NCBI GenBank assembly: GCA_024364735.1
Contig: JAGFNQ010000193.1
Coordinates: forward strand, 97,087 to 161,086
DNA: 64,000 nucleotides
Direction of reading: 5' to 3'
Origin: Boesenbergia rotunda
Taxonomy: Eukaryota > Streptophyta > Magnoliopsida > Zingiberales > Zingiberaceae
In this document: piece after piece, positions 11,291-21,760 of the stretch
How the letters are laid out: each line of letters starts with the position of its first letter
Position numbering within the stretch: the first letter of the stretch is position 1
Program-made: the position numbers and the translations under genes
The notes under the pieces: model-generated
Databases searched by the model: none
Told to the model about the DNA's origin: nothing
The model's input: only the letters and a program-made list of their open reading frames with translations

Positions 11291-11770
11291 GAGTCCTTGA
11301 AAGAGAAGGCATCTGATGCCCCATCCTCTTCAAGTATCTTCGTTATTGAATGTCACTCTATTTCCTCAAACACCTGGGTACTTGATACTGGGTGTTGCTC
11401 ACATATATGTAATGACATACAGGGGCTAAGGAATAGAAGAAGACTCGTCAAGGGAGAAGCGAATTTGCGAGTTGGAAATGGAGCAAAGATTGCTGCTGTT
11501 GCCATCGGAACATATTTGCTAAAGCTCCCTACTAGACGTATCTTAGAATTGGATAATTGTTATTTTGTTCCTTCGTTAATAAAGAACATTGTATCTATTT
11601 CATGTTTGAATGAAAAGGGTTATCATTTAACTTTTAGTAACAATTGTTGTTACATAACTTTAAATGACGTTCTTTATGGGAATGGAACTTTGTGCAATGG
11701 TATCTACACGTTAGATTTATCAGGTGACGTTTCAATATCGAAGTTAGCAACAAACGTGCTCGAATAGATA
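11291..11770 (+). pseudogene. Element G protease and GAG-pre-integrase N-terminal region
   Basis: This is an open stretch of 156 codons from 11297. SNTWVLDTGCCSHICND is the copia aspartic protease active site (DTG), followed by LRVGNGAKIAAVAIGTY and the C-terminal VLYGNGTLCNGIYTLDL block. A TAG at 11765-11767 ends the frame just before the HCRLGHVSKKRMTKL zinc region of the pre-integrase domain, which sits in the 60 bases before the next ATG at 11827. In an intact copia element this is one continuous Gag-Pol. Confidence 0.85.
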
Positions 11771-11826
11771 ATCGAATAGACTCCTACACGTGGCATTGTC
11801 GTCTTGGACATGTAAGTAAGAAACGC

Positions 11827-12972
11827 ATGACCAAATTACTCCGATGTGGAATTTTGGAATCATTTGAACCCGGTTCATTTGATACATGCGAATCATGCTT
11901 AAAAGGCAAGATGGCCAAATTACCCTTTTCTGGAAAAGGTAATCCAGTGGGAGAATTGCTTGGTCTAATACATACTGATGTATGTGAACCAATGTCAACT
12001 CTTGCACAAGGAGGCTATAGCTACTTCATCACCTTTATCGATGATCACTCACGATTCGGGTATGTGTTCTTGATAAAACACAAATCTGAAGCTTTTGAGA
12101 AATTCAAAGAGTTCAGAAATGAAGTAGAGAAACAACTTGGCAAAAGTATTAAGATACTTCGATCCGATCGGGGTGGTGAATACTTGAGTCAAGAGTTTCA
12201 AGATTATCTTAGGGACAATGGGATATTGTCCCAATGGACTCCGCCGTATACACCACAGCATAATGGTATATCTGAGAGGCGCAACCGAACCTTGATGGAC
12301 ATGGTTAGATCCATGATGAACCATGCAACTCTTCCAAAATCCTTTAGGGGCTATGCACTTAAGACAGCTGTTTACTTGCTAAACAGAGTCCCGACCAAGG
12401 TAGTCTCTACTACTCCATATGAGACATGGAATAGTAAGAAACCTCATTTAACTCACCTTAAAATATGGGGTTGTCCTGCTTATGTGAAGCGGACTATATC
12501 AGACAAATTGGATGCTAAGTCTGATAAATGTCTATTTATTGGATACCCTAAGGAAACGAAGGGTTACCAATTCTATCATCCCTTGGAGCAAAAGGTGTTT
12601 GTTTCAAGGCATGCTGTATTTCTAGAAAAAGAATTTCTTTTACAAGAAAATAGTGGGAGTGGCATTGAACTTGATGAAGTTCAAGAAACTCCAATAGACA
12701 TTACAGAGACACCTAGTCTAGACCCACAACCAATAACTCATAATGATGAGCTATCAGTTGAACCTAAAACAACACCACCTCTTCGTAGATCTGATAGGAC
12801 ACGCAATATTCCAGAGAGATACGGATTTCTCATAAGCGAATCGAATGACGTGTTACTCATAAGCGATGACGAACCTATCAGTTATGAAGATGTTCTAAAA
12901 AATTCAGAAAGGGACAAATGGCTTGAAGCCATGAAGTCGGAAATGGATTCCATGTACGAAAATCAAGTATGA
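11827..12972 (+). pseudogene. Element G integrase and linker, ending at a nonsense codon before RT
   Basis: 381 codons. CESCLKGKMAKLPF is the end of the HHCC zinc domain. The DD35E catalytic core follows: HTDVCEPM, DDHSRFGYVFL, RSDRGGEYLS, and HNGISERRNRTLMDMVRS carrying the final Glu. The C-terminal part shows CLFIGYPKETKGYQFY and the RT-proximal linker RRSDRTRNIPERYGF. The frame stops at TGA 12970-12972 where a conserved Trp (NQVWDLV) is expected. The following RT frame is in the same phase, so one base change splits Pol. Confidence 0.9.
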
Positions 12973-12975
12973 GAC

Positions 12976-14450
12976 TTGGTTAACCCACCTGAAGGGATTA
13001 AACCCATAGGGTGCAAGTGGGTTTTCAAGAAAAAAACCGACATGGAAGGTAATGTTGTTACCTTTAAAGCTAGATTAGTGGCAAAAGGATATCGTCAGAA
13101 ACAAGGAATTGATTATGACGAAACCTATTCGGCAGTAGCTATGCTTAAATCCATTCGGATGCTCCTAGCCATAGCAGCTCATTATGATTATGAGATATGG
13201 CAAATGGATGTAAAAACAGCTTTCCTTAATAGAAACCTGCTTGAGGATGTATACATGATACAACCTGAAGGTTTCACATCGATTGATAAAACCAAAGTAT
13301 GCAAGCTTCGACGATCCATATATGGACTGAAGCAAGCATCCAGGAGCTGGAACATCCGTTTTGATGAAACAATCAAAGAGTTTGATTTCTCACAAAATCC
13401 TGACGAACCTTGTGTGTACAAGAAGGTTAGTGGGAGTGCAGTCGTATTCCTAGTATTATATGTCGATGACATATTACTAATAGGAAACGATGTATCAGTT
13501 TTACAGACAGTTAAAATTTGGTTGTCCAAAACTTTCTCCATGAAAGACCTGGGAGAAGCAACCTATCTCCTTGGAATTAGAATCTATAGAGATAGATCAA
13601 AACGGTTGCTTGGTCTTTCGCAGTCTACATATATAGACCGAGTGCTAAAAAGGTTTAGGATGACGGAATCCAAGAAAGGTTACCTTCCCATCAGGCATGG
13701 GATCAACCTTTCAAAGTCTATGTATCCGCGCACAGAAGACGAGAGGATTTGCATGAATAAGATTCCTTATGCAACCGCGATAGGATCTATCATGTATGTT
13801 ATGTTATGTACAAGGCCCGATGTATCTTATGCTTTGAGCGTCACAAGCAGATACCAGTCGGATCCAGGAATGGATCATTGGGTGGCTGTCAAGACAATCC
13901 TTAAGTATTTAAGAAGAACTAAGGATGTGTTCCTAATATATGGAGAAGGAGATATGGTAATACGTGGGTATACAGATGCCAGTTTCCAGACAGATAAGGA
14001 TGACTCCAAATCTCAGTCTGGAACGTATTTACTTTGAATGAAGGTGCAATAAGTTGAAAGAGTTCCAAACAAGACACCGTAGCGGATTCTACCACGGAAG
14101 CGGAATATATCGCAGCTTCGGAAGCAGCAAAGGAAGCAGTCTGGATCAAGAAGTTCGTCTCCGAACTTGATGTGGTTCCAACCATTGATGAAGCAGTGCC
14201 GGTTTACTGCGACAACAATGGAGCTATTGCACAAGCAAAGGAACCAAGGTCTCATCAGCGATCCAAACACGTGCTTCGCCGCTACCATCTGATCAGAGAG
14301 ATTATAAGTAGGAATGACATACAAATTGAGAAAATTCCCACTGAAAGGAATTTAGCGGATCCTTTAACTAAGGCCTGCCTCAGAGCAAGTTTGAGGGTCA
14401 TGTTAGAGCCTGTGGTATTGGATACCGTAGCGATTGACATTAGGCCAAGT
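12976..14450 (+). pseudogene. Element G reverse transcriptase and RNase H
   Basis: The RT shows GCKWVFKKK, ARLVAKGYRQKQGIDY, QMDVKTAFLN, the catalytic LYVDDILLIGND and MSKTFSMKDLGEA-type blocks, up to RNase H at GYTDASFQTDKDDSKSQSG. Near 14028 a frameshift moves the reading into another phase. In that phase TTEAEYIAASEAAKEAVW, YCDNNGAIAQAKEPRSHQRS and ERNLADPLTKA continue to about 14370. Another TGA replaces Trp near 14054. All catalytic acidic residues are visible, so decay looks recent. Copia order and the TNT1-like sequence leave little doubt about the family. Confidence 0.9.
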
Positions 14451-14457
14451 GGGAGTT

Positions 14458-16709
14458 TGTTAGTGATATGAGAGAAGTGTCCTAAGGCAATCGCCTTATG
14501 ATAGTAAACATTTATTTTAATAAATGATAATTCACTATTTGAGTATACATATTTGTGTATTTGATTGGGATCTTAAACTCATCTACTGAATGTCCGCAAT
14601 ACAATTCACAGCATAAGAGAATTTGTGATGAGATCACAACTAGTGATTATCTCTACATGTGCAATTGTGAAGTATTGAAAATATCCCTAGTCGATGAATT
14701 GATAAAAACGGACACTATCAATTCTGTTGAGACTAGCATGGGTTATTCTCTAATCAGCTGATTCTCACTGGCTGGTGACATTGGGATGTCCGGAGATAAA
14801 CATGGATGCTAGTTAAGGGAACTAGTTCATTGGAGTGACTAGCCGTAAAACTTCATATGGTAATCTACATAAAGATATGTCAATGAAGTTCTTACTGCAG
14901 CTTAAGTGCGATGTTCCTTTGACTTGCGGTGTTCAAGTCATCTTGGTCATGGAGACTTATACTTTAACATCTTAAGCAAGCATCTCCAAGGAGGTGTGGA
15001 CCCAGAATGATTGGGTATAAGCCGAAGTGCCCGAAGATGTTTGAACAGCCTACAAAGGATTCACCACTCCTTGCGAGGAGATGTATACCCAGGCCTATCG
15101 TCGGATTGTTACTTAAAGCCTCTGGCCAGAGCATGTCATGTTTAGAGTATGAGTCTCTTAAATACATGAGAATAATTAGAAATCCAAAGGACGAGAAAGA
15201 CACTACTTGGGCTAGGTGTGACGTAGTCAACCTAGTGGGGACTGACACACATAGACCGTGTCCTGAACCATGTGGGTATAAGATGGTGAAGGGAATGGGG
15301 CACGTTTCATTAGAGCTGCTGAAGGGTTTCAGAATTATTTCTGAGGTCAACCGTTGATCTTTCGATTAATTGGGGGTCATGATGTACTACTAGGTGCCAC
15401 TCATGATCGTTCTATAATTGGTTGATTATAGACGGCCAACATAAATCGAAAGTCTATTTAGTCACACGCACTACGAGTAATCCAAGGGATTTAAAACGAG
15501 TTGAAAATTGGATTTTCCGATCAAGAGAAATAAGTCGAATCTGAATTTATCAGAGGCGCACGGGAAGCTTAAAATGGCTAAGTCTTTTGAAGGCTTATTG
15601 GGCGAATTAAATGAGTTTAATTCGCGAGGGTTTGGCTTGATGTGGCCGGCCAAAGAGGGTATCCACCCTCTTTGGTTTGGCCAGCCACTACAAGGAGAGA
15701 AAACCAATTTATTTGGTTTATTTTATAAAATAAATCAAGCGCGATTTGTTTTATAAAGTTATGGATAAATAAATTTGTATAAAGAAATTTATAGAAATTT
15801 ATTCTTTTTTATGGAAATTAAAATGATCCATGGAAAGGTTTATTTTAATTTTATAAAATCAATTATGAATTGATTTTTCCATAATAAGAAAATTTATAAA
15901 TTTCTTGTAAAATTTATTCCATAATAAAAGGAGAGATGTATTTGTTTTATTATAAAATTAGTTATAATAAAACTTGGTTTAAATGGAATAATTCATAAAG
16001 AAAATTTATAGGATAAATTTCTTATGAAAAATTCCGTTAATGGGGAGACTTGGCAAGGGAGAGGCTACTATATAAAGGAACCAAGGTTAGGCTTGATTTC
16101 CTTAATCGATTGATCAAGAGATTAACTCTCTCCCTCTCTCTCTCTAACTCTCTCTCTCTCTAGGGCCGGCGCCCTTTCTCTCTCTAGGGTCGGCTCTCTC
16201 TCCTCCCCTAGGGCCGACGCAAGCACCTAGGGTGCCCGTGAGTTTCCTCCACCAAGTTCGTGCCGAAGAAGAAGAAGAAGCGGGTCGCGACTCCTTCCTT
16301 CCTTTCCCGGAATTTTGATTCCGTTACTTGGTGGTTAGTTTCCTTTCTTCTCTCTTGATCTTCTAGTTGTGCCTTTAGAGAATCTAGTAGTTCTCGTCGG
16401 CACAAAACTCGTGACTTTGTGAAGTCATCCCGAAGAGAACTCGGCGTGGACGCGAATAGAGGCGGAGCTTCCAAGGGACGCTACGGTTGGATCTCGTCCC
16501 TTAGTTCGAGTTACGCGAGGTATTGAAGTAAATTAGTTTACTTTTTGCAAAATTTTAATTTATGATCATGTCCACACATCATAAGGTCGCATGCTAGATA
16601 CGTGGTTGAAAATAATTTAAGAAATTATTTATGTTAATTCTTCCGCTGCACGTAAATATTTTAAAATTTACGAACCCGTATCCTTGTCAACATGCACCCG
16701 GTCCCAACA
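14458..16709 (+). repeat. Element G 3' LTR
   Basis: Matches 6946-9198 with about 35 scattered substitutions and a few 1-2 bp length changes, for example in the CT tract. It is preceded by the purine-rich AAGTGGGAG (14448-14455) and followed directly by the second CCCGG target duplication. Confidence 0.95.
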
Positions 16710-16714
16710 CCCGG

Positions 16715-17551
16715 GAGCATGGGGCGCCCGGGAGATGAGCTGTCGAAGCCTGCCTTTGTTTTGTGTGTTTTGTGTTCAGCTTGGGGGCGCCCGGGACACT
16801 CCGGGCGCCCTGGTCAGCTGTTGCCTCATTCCTTTGAGGCTCTCTGAGCTGCAGACACTCGTTCCTTCGGTCATGCATCCAGGGTTAGTCCAAAACACCA
16901 TAAAATAATAAGATGTTAGTTTATACAGCCTTAGCTGTCTTGGTTCTGACTTTGGGCCTCCAAAATGGAGCCCTAGGTCGAACCGACGCCTACTGTTCCC
17001 TCGACGGGGAACGCGTCCTCACCTACTCCTCTCGGGAGAATGTACCTGATGCCAACCGCTCCTCTGGTTGGACTTTTGCCTGGCGGTCCTTTGCCAGGTC
17101 TTGGATACCGAGTTGTCCTTCGCCCGGTGCCTAGCATTCCTTCACTAGAGCTTCAGTCCCAAGCTGTCCTTCGCCTGACGCCTAGCAGTCCTTCGCTAGG
17201 GCTTTGTATCCTGGCATTCCTTCGCCAGGTGCCTAGCAGTCCTTCGCTAGGGCTTTGGATCCTGGAAGTCCTTCGCCAAGTGCCTAACAGCCCTTCGTTA
17301 GGACTTTGTTTCCTGGCAGCCCTTCGCCAAGTGCCTAGCAGTCCTTCGCTAGGACTTTGTTTCCTGGCAGCCCTTCGCCAGCCCTTCGCTAGGACTTTGT
17401 TTCCTGACAGCCCTTCGCCAGGTGCCTAGCAGCCCTTCGCTAGGACTTTTCCTGCACACTTGAGTAACATTGTTAGATCACCAATAAACTTAACTTTGAA
17501 TCCTTTGTCAATATCAAAACAAGGTTCGATATGGTGCTTCCTGCATCAACA
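16715..17551 (-). repeat. Solo LTR of family A, second part
   Basis: It continues the LTR broken at 6945: GGGCGCCC palindromes, the block with CGAACCGACGCCTACTG, then a tandem array at about 17090-17450 of 20-22 bp units around CTAGCAGTCCTTCGCTAGG. It ends CTGCATCAACA at 17551 and is followed by GAGGC (17552-17556), which repeats 6256-6260. Confidence 0.9.
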
Positions 17552-17556
17552 GAGGC

Positions 17557-19444
17557 ATCAAGGAGAAGCCAAAATTAGAACTTTTGGGATAGGCTAAAAT
17601 GATACACTTTAGAAAGAATGAAATTTCATGCCAATCTTGGGATGTGAAGTACATTTATTTAGAAACATATATTTCCCAATTAGATATAGACTTCACAAAT
17701 CTCCCTACAAAATTTTAGATTTTTTGGAGATTTGTAGAATTATTTAGGGATTTCTGAAATTGGGCTGAAAACCTGAAAATCAGGTATCAGTCGACTACCC
17801 TGGGAGCAGTCGACTGATTCGAGTGAATTTCAGCCCAGAAGCTCTTTGTAAGTTTTCGCAGTCGACTGCCTCACGGGCAGTCGACTGATCCAGTAGGGTT
17901 AGAGAGAAAAGGTATTTTGGATGATAAGATATGACTTTAAAGTTAAATCCTTGATTATACTCTTTAAATAAAGTCTTGCCTCATGATTTAATGGTAATTG
18001 TATAAAATGAGGCTATATGGATATCATGGAATTTAAGGAAAATTGATGAGGACCTTAAATTCAATGGATGATATTAAATGATAAATGCTTGTTGAATGGA
18101 AAGATTGATAAGTCCATAAGTATCTAGGATTGAGAAATAAGAAGGGGGAGAGTTAAGGACAATTCCATAAATCAAATTATAATTGAAAGCCTTGGCAAAC
18201 ACATGGAATCATAGATAAATTTCTAAGTTGATACAAAATGCCAAACCTTTGAGGAAATTAGCTGGTGTACCAAAAGTCAAGCACATTTGTGATTTTTATG
18301 AAATCATATTTTTCTAGGATGGGGTACATCCTAGCAAATGTGCTTGCAAATCTTTAGACTTTCTTAAGTTTTGTTGAGTTCTTTTTGGCACTAAGGGAAA
18401 GGTTGCTTGGGGCAATTCATTGATAGTATCAAAGGGGGAAGAACTCGGGTATTGGGTTGGGTGTAACTCAACATGGTGTTAGTGGGTTAAGTTGGGTAGA
18501 ACTTGACCTTGGTAAAATGAAAATTAGGAAAAGGCATAGGTTAAGGGGGAGGTTGCCTCCTTGTTTGCCTTAATTTTCATTGAAAATTTTGGATTTTGTG
18601 TTCAACTTAGGAATGGTGATAGATACATGGGTAAATGTATTTTTTCCAAGTAGGTATGGGTACCACAATATTCTCCACAAAATTTAGAAATTTTTGGAGA
18701 TTTATGAAATTTCTGGCGCAATTCTGAAATTGGCCATAGAAACTGATATTCAGAGTATCAGTCGACTGCCCTGGGGGTAGTCGACTGACCAGGGCTGATT
18801 TGTGTATCAGTAGCTGGTTTGGTGTCCAAATGATAAGAAACAAGTGTATGGGGGTCTAGTACACTGTGTTTAGGATCATTGGGAATTAAAAGATCCAATA
18901 ATTGTTATATTGTTGGAGTCTTTTTGATGTTGGTAAAGGGGGAGAAGTGTAGGGTTTAAGTGGGAAACCAAACACACCTTTGCTAGAAACCCTAGGTTTA
19001 GGGGGAGCTGAGATTAAGGGGGAGCATGGTTGCTCCATTCTTGGCATAAGGGGAACCTGGGAGAGGTTCTTAAAAAGCCTTTGTAAGTCCAATATAGAGG
19101 GAGCTTTGGAAAAGCTTTAAAAAAACCCGGTTTTGGTGAAAAGTCCTAACTCTGGGAAGTTAGGTGTGTGGAAATTCCTAACTTGGATGGTTATGTGTAG
19201 AGAAATCCTAACTTGGAAGGTTAGGTGTGGAAATTCCTAACTTGGAGGGTTAGGAGTGAAAAATTCCTAACTTGGAAGGTTAGGTATAGGAAAATTCCTA
19301 ACTTGGAGGGTTAGATGTAGGATGCCTTGGGATAGGATCCATGTATGCATTGCATATGTATGTGTTTAGCATTGTTTTTGCTATTCTTTATCTATTTATT
19401 TTCCCTAACTTAAACGTATTGTCAAACATCAAAAAGGGGGAGAT
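17557..19444 (+). mobile_element. Element B 3' internal noncoding region with multiple polypurine tracts
   Basis: No reading frame of interest. The stretch holds at least seven AAGGGGGAG-like tracts (near 18143, 18431, 18543, 18935, 18997, 19015 and 19431), the last one directly before the LTR. Arrays of polypurine tracts upstream of the 3' LTR are a described hallmark of Sireviruses. It also contains CAGTCGACTG palindromes (about 17788-17885 and 18760-18790) that recur in the B LTR. A tandem hairpin array lies at 19145-19325. Confidence 0.7.
19145..19325 (+). repeat. Tandem array of ~30-bp CCTAAC...GTTAGG hairpin units
   Basis: About six units, each CCTAACTTGGAAGGTTAGG or close to it followed by a spacer of roughly 10 bp. 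Each unit folds on itself because CCTAAC and GTTAGG are complementary. The array lies about 120 bp upstream of the final purine tract. Confidence 0.85.
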
Positions 19445-19860
19445 TGTTGAGACAATTTGTGGTCCGGAGTGACCAAGTGTTTTGATGTTTGGGCAAAGGG
19501 TTTAAGTTATGTTTACCCTTGTGCTCTTATATGTGAATGTTGAGTGTGCAGGTTGTACAGGTTACACATATGGATTTGGCTGGACAACCTCGGTATGGTG
19601 AAGGGTGGCATGGAGACAAGCTGGAGGCTTGTGTGCACCCGAGAGACCTTGGAGAGCAGGGACGATGAGCTGAGGGGCGCGAACTTCGAGGCATGCGTAA
19701 AGGATGGCATGGAGGCAAGCTGAAGACTTGTGTGCATCCGAGGGACGGGAGTCGAAGATGAAGAGGGCGCAAAGGCAATAGTCGAGGCTGCGAATGAAGA
19801 GTCAGTCGAGTCGTAAGGGTACGAGTGTTGTGTGATTGTACTCGGGAAATCCTAGGGTCT
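19445..19860 (+). repeat. Element B 3' LTR, truncated
   Basis: It begins TGTTGAGACAATTTGTGG directly after AAAAAGGGGGAGAT. It matches the reverse complement of the solo LTRs at 22967-24142 and 54007-55040 up to CCTAGGGTCT at 19860. There the match ends and unrelated LTR sequence (fragment C) begins, so about 600 bp of this LTR is missing. Confidence 0.85.
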
Positions 19861-20870
19861 GCTCTTCTTGGTGTGCGCTGGCGCCCTAGGAGAGAGGATG
19901 AGAGGGAGAAAAGAGAGAGAGGCCAAGGGTTTTTCCAATGGGATTGATCTAGCCTTGGTCTCAAGATCTCTATGGGTATTTATAGGGCTAAGGTAGGGAG
20001 CAAGAGGTGGAGTTGGATCTTGACCCACTAATGGATCTAAACCCGATCCATTAATTAAGATTCATTCCACTAAAGAATCTTAATTGAACTTCCTCACCAA
20101 CCCCCATATTTTCATATGGGCTCCACATATTACGAGTCGTTCATCCCCCCGTGTTTAAGATCTCGAATGCCCGTTACTTAATTTAAATTACTGACAATTC
20201 AAATTAATTAACCTTTGGATCCTTGATTAATACCACACAACCTTATCATCGTGCCGGATCAAATCCACCTGCAGGGTTTAGCACGATGAACTTTTTGAGC
20301 TCATCAAGGGGGCATCATCATCCTGACTAACCAGGACACAGATTTCGTCAATAATCAATAGCACATCATATTATTAATATTATCTCCCAACTTACCGGGC
20401 TTATCGATCTAACAGAATAGATCTCGCCTATTGGTAAATCAAAGAAATAATAATTAATAATATATGCCCGTTATTATTTCGGGATTAAGGGATCGTACTC
20501 TATAATATAAACTGAGGTCCTATCCAATTATCGAGTCAGTACAAATTGGATAACCTCGGGTTTCGGTCCTGCTTAATGTACTCAAAGCACACTAGTGTAA
20601 TTCTATGGTCAAGACCAACCACATCTAATTACACTACAACCATTCCGATGGGTTGTCCAATTTCATCTCGGTTGTGAGCCTCTACTTATACTAGGCAGGG
20701 AACTGATAACACGATCTTCCGTGTGTCACCACACACTATGTTATCTACAATGCGTAGTATTGGACTTCATGCATGCACTAATGTAAATAGGCACCCAGTG
20801 TAATTGTGATATTCTTTTCAAAATGATAAAGATGTTCATATAAAGAAATTCATGTCTTTCAGTATACACA
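19861..20870 (-). repeat. LTR fragment C (copia-type), no gene
   Basis: About 1 kb without coding potential. Read on the minus strand it runs from TGTATACTGAAAGACATG near 20868 to a TATA-like 'CTATAAATACCC' (plus-strand equivalent near 19974-19986) and a purine/pyrimidine-rich end. The layout is that of an LTR promoter, but neither end shows a clear target duplication, so LTR identity is inferred. It is joined to the B LTR on the left and to broken integrase of D on the right. Confidence 0.5.
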
Positions 20871-21290
20871 TCTTACAGTTCTTAGACAAGACAATTTATG
20901 TTTGTACCCATTTTCTAAATAAAAACTAGAGAAGTTTGAATTTTCAAACTCCCCACCATGATCACTCCTAATTCGATTGATTTTGAGATTTTTCTCATTT
21001 TCAACCCTTTTACTAAATCCTATGAATATTTCTAGAGTTTCATCCTTATGTTTTATAAAGTAGACCCAAGTGTATTTAGAAAAATCATCAACAATCACTA
21101 AACAATATTTATTTCCTACTAATGAAGGGGTACTATGACAATCAAAGAGATCTAAATGTAACAATTCTAATGGTAAAGAAGTACTAGTTAGAGTTTTACC
21201 TTTGTGTGATGACTTAGATTGCTTGCCCTCTTGGCATGCATCACACATTTTATTCTTGACATACTTGATCTTTGGTAGTCCTTTTACCAA
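20871..21290 (-). pseudogene. Element D integrase N-terminal part, truncated
   Basis: Read from 21290: MVKGLPKIKYVKNKMCDACQ is the pre-integrase zinc region. LHLDLFDCHSTPS and CLVIVDDFSKYTWVYF follow, then IRSDHGGEFEN of the catalytic core (first and second Asp present). It stops resembling integrase at SCLRT, where PQQNG would normally follow. The catalytic Glu is beyond the break. Confidence 0.85.
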
Positions 21291-21760
21291 CTCTATTTTG
21301 GCTACCTTTGCTATGTTCTTCGTGTTGATATATCCAAGTCTTCTATGTTATAGTCATACTTCTTCTTCTTTTGATAAAAGACACTTAGTAGAAAGGTTAG
21401 AAGCATAGGAAAGATTGATATAATAAAGATTTATTTTCTTATACCCATCCAACATAACATTTTTCGAGCTATTGTGTTTAACCAAACATTTATTTGCATG
21501 AAACTCAACTTTATACCCGACATTACATAATTGGCTAACACTAAGCAAATTGAATTCTATGTCCTTAATTAGAAGCACTTTATGGATGATGATTGTAGGT
21601 GATACCTCAATTGTACCTCTACCTATAATCTTGAGCTTTACACTATTTTCAAAAGATACCGTTCTTTTCTTTATGTAGTTAATTGTGGAGAACTTGCTGA
21701 CATCACTGGTCAAGCGCCTTGAGCAACCGTTATCCACAATCCACATGTTTGAATCCTTCT
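21291..21760 (-). pseudogene. Element D protease region
   Basis: MWIVDNGCSRRLTSDVSKF occupies the copia protease active-site position. The usual D-S/T-G triad reads DNG here, an unusual and probably inactivating change. SFENSVKLKIIGRGTIEV and LLSVSQLCNVGYKVEF are the standard following blocks, up to the start of the pre-integrase region at about 21354. A further frame break separates it from the integrase part. Confidence 0.8.

Larger units (their letters stand above)
6946..16709 (+). mobile_element. Element G: full-length, recent Ty1/copia retrotransposon nested in a solo LTR
   Basis: Two LTRs of 2253 and 2252 bp (6946-9198 and 14458-16709) flank a primer site, leader, gag, protease, integrase, RT and RNase H in copia order. 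The 5-bp target duplication CCCGG is exact (6941-6945 and 16710-16714). By eye the two LTRs differ at about 35 positions, roughly 1.5%, so the insertion is young in genomic terms. The element is not autonomous: gag has an internal deletion and two stops, and pol has a nonsense codon and an RNase H frameshift. Its Gag type (starting MSSLNLRSILDTNKLTGPNF) is unlike families A, B and D, so it is a separate copia lineage. Confidence 0.95.
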
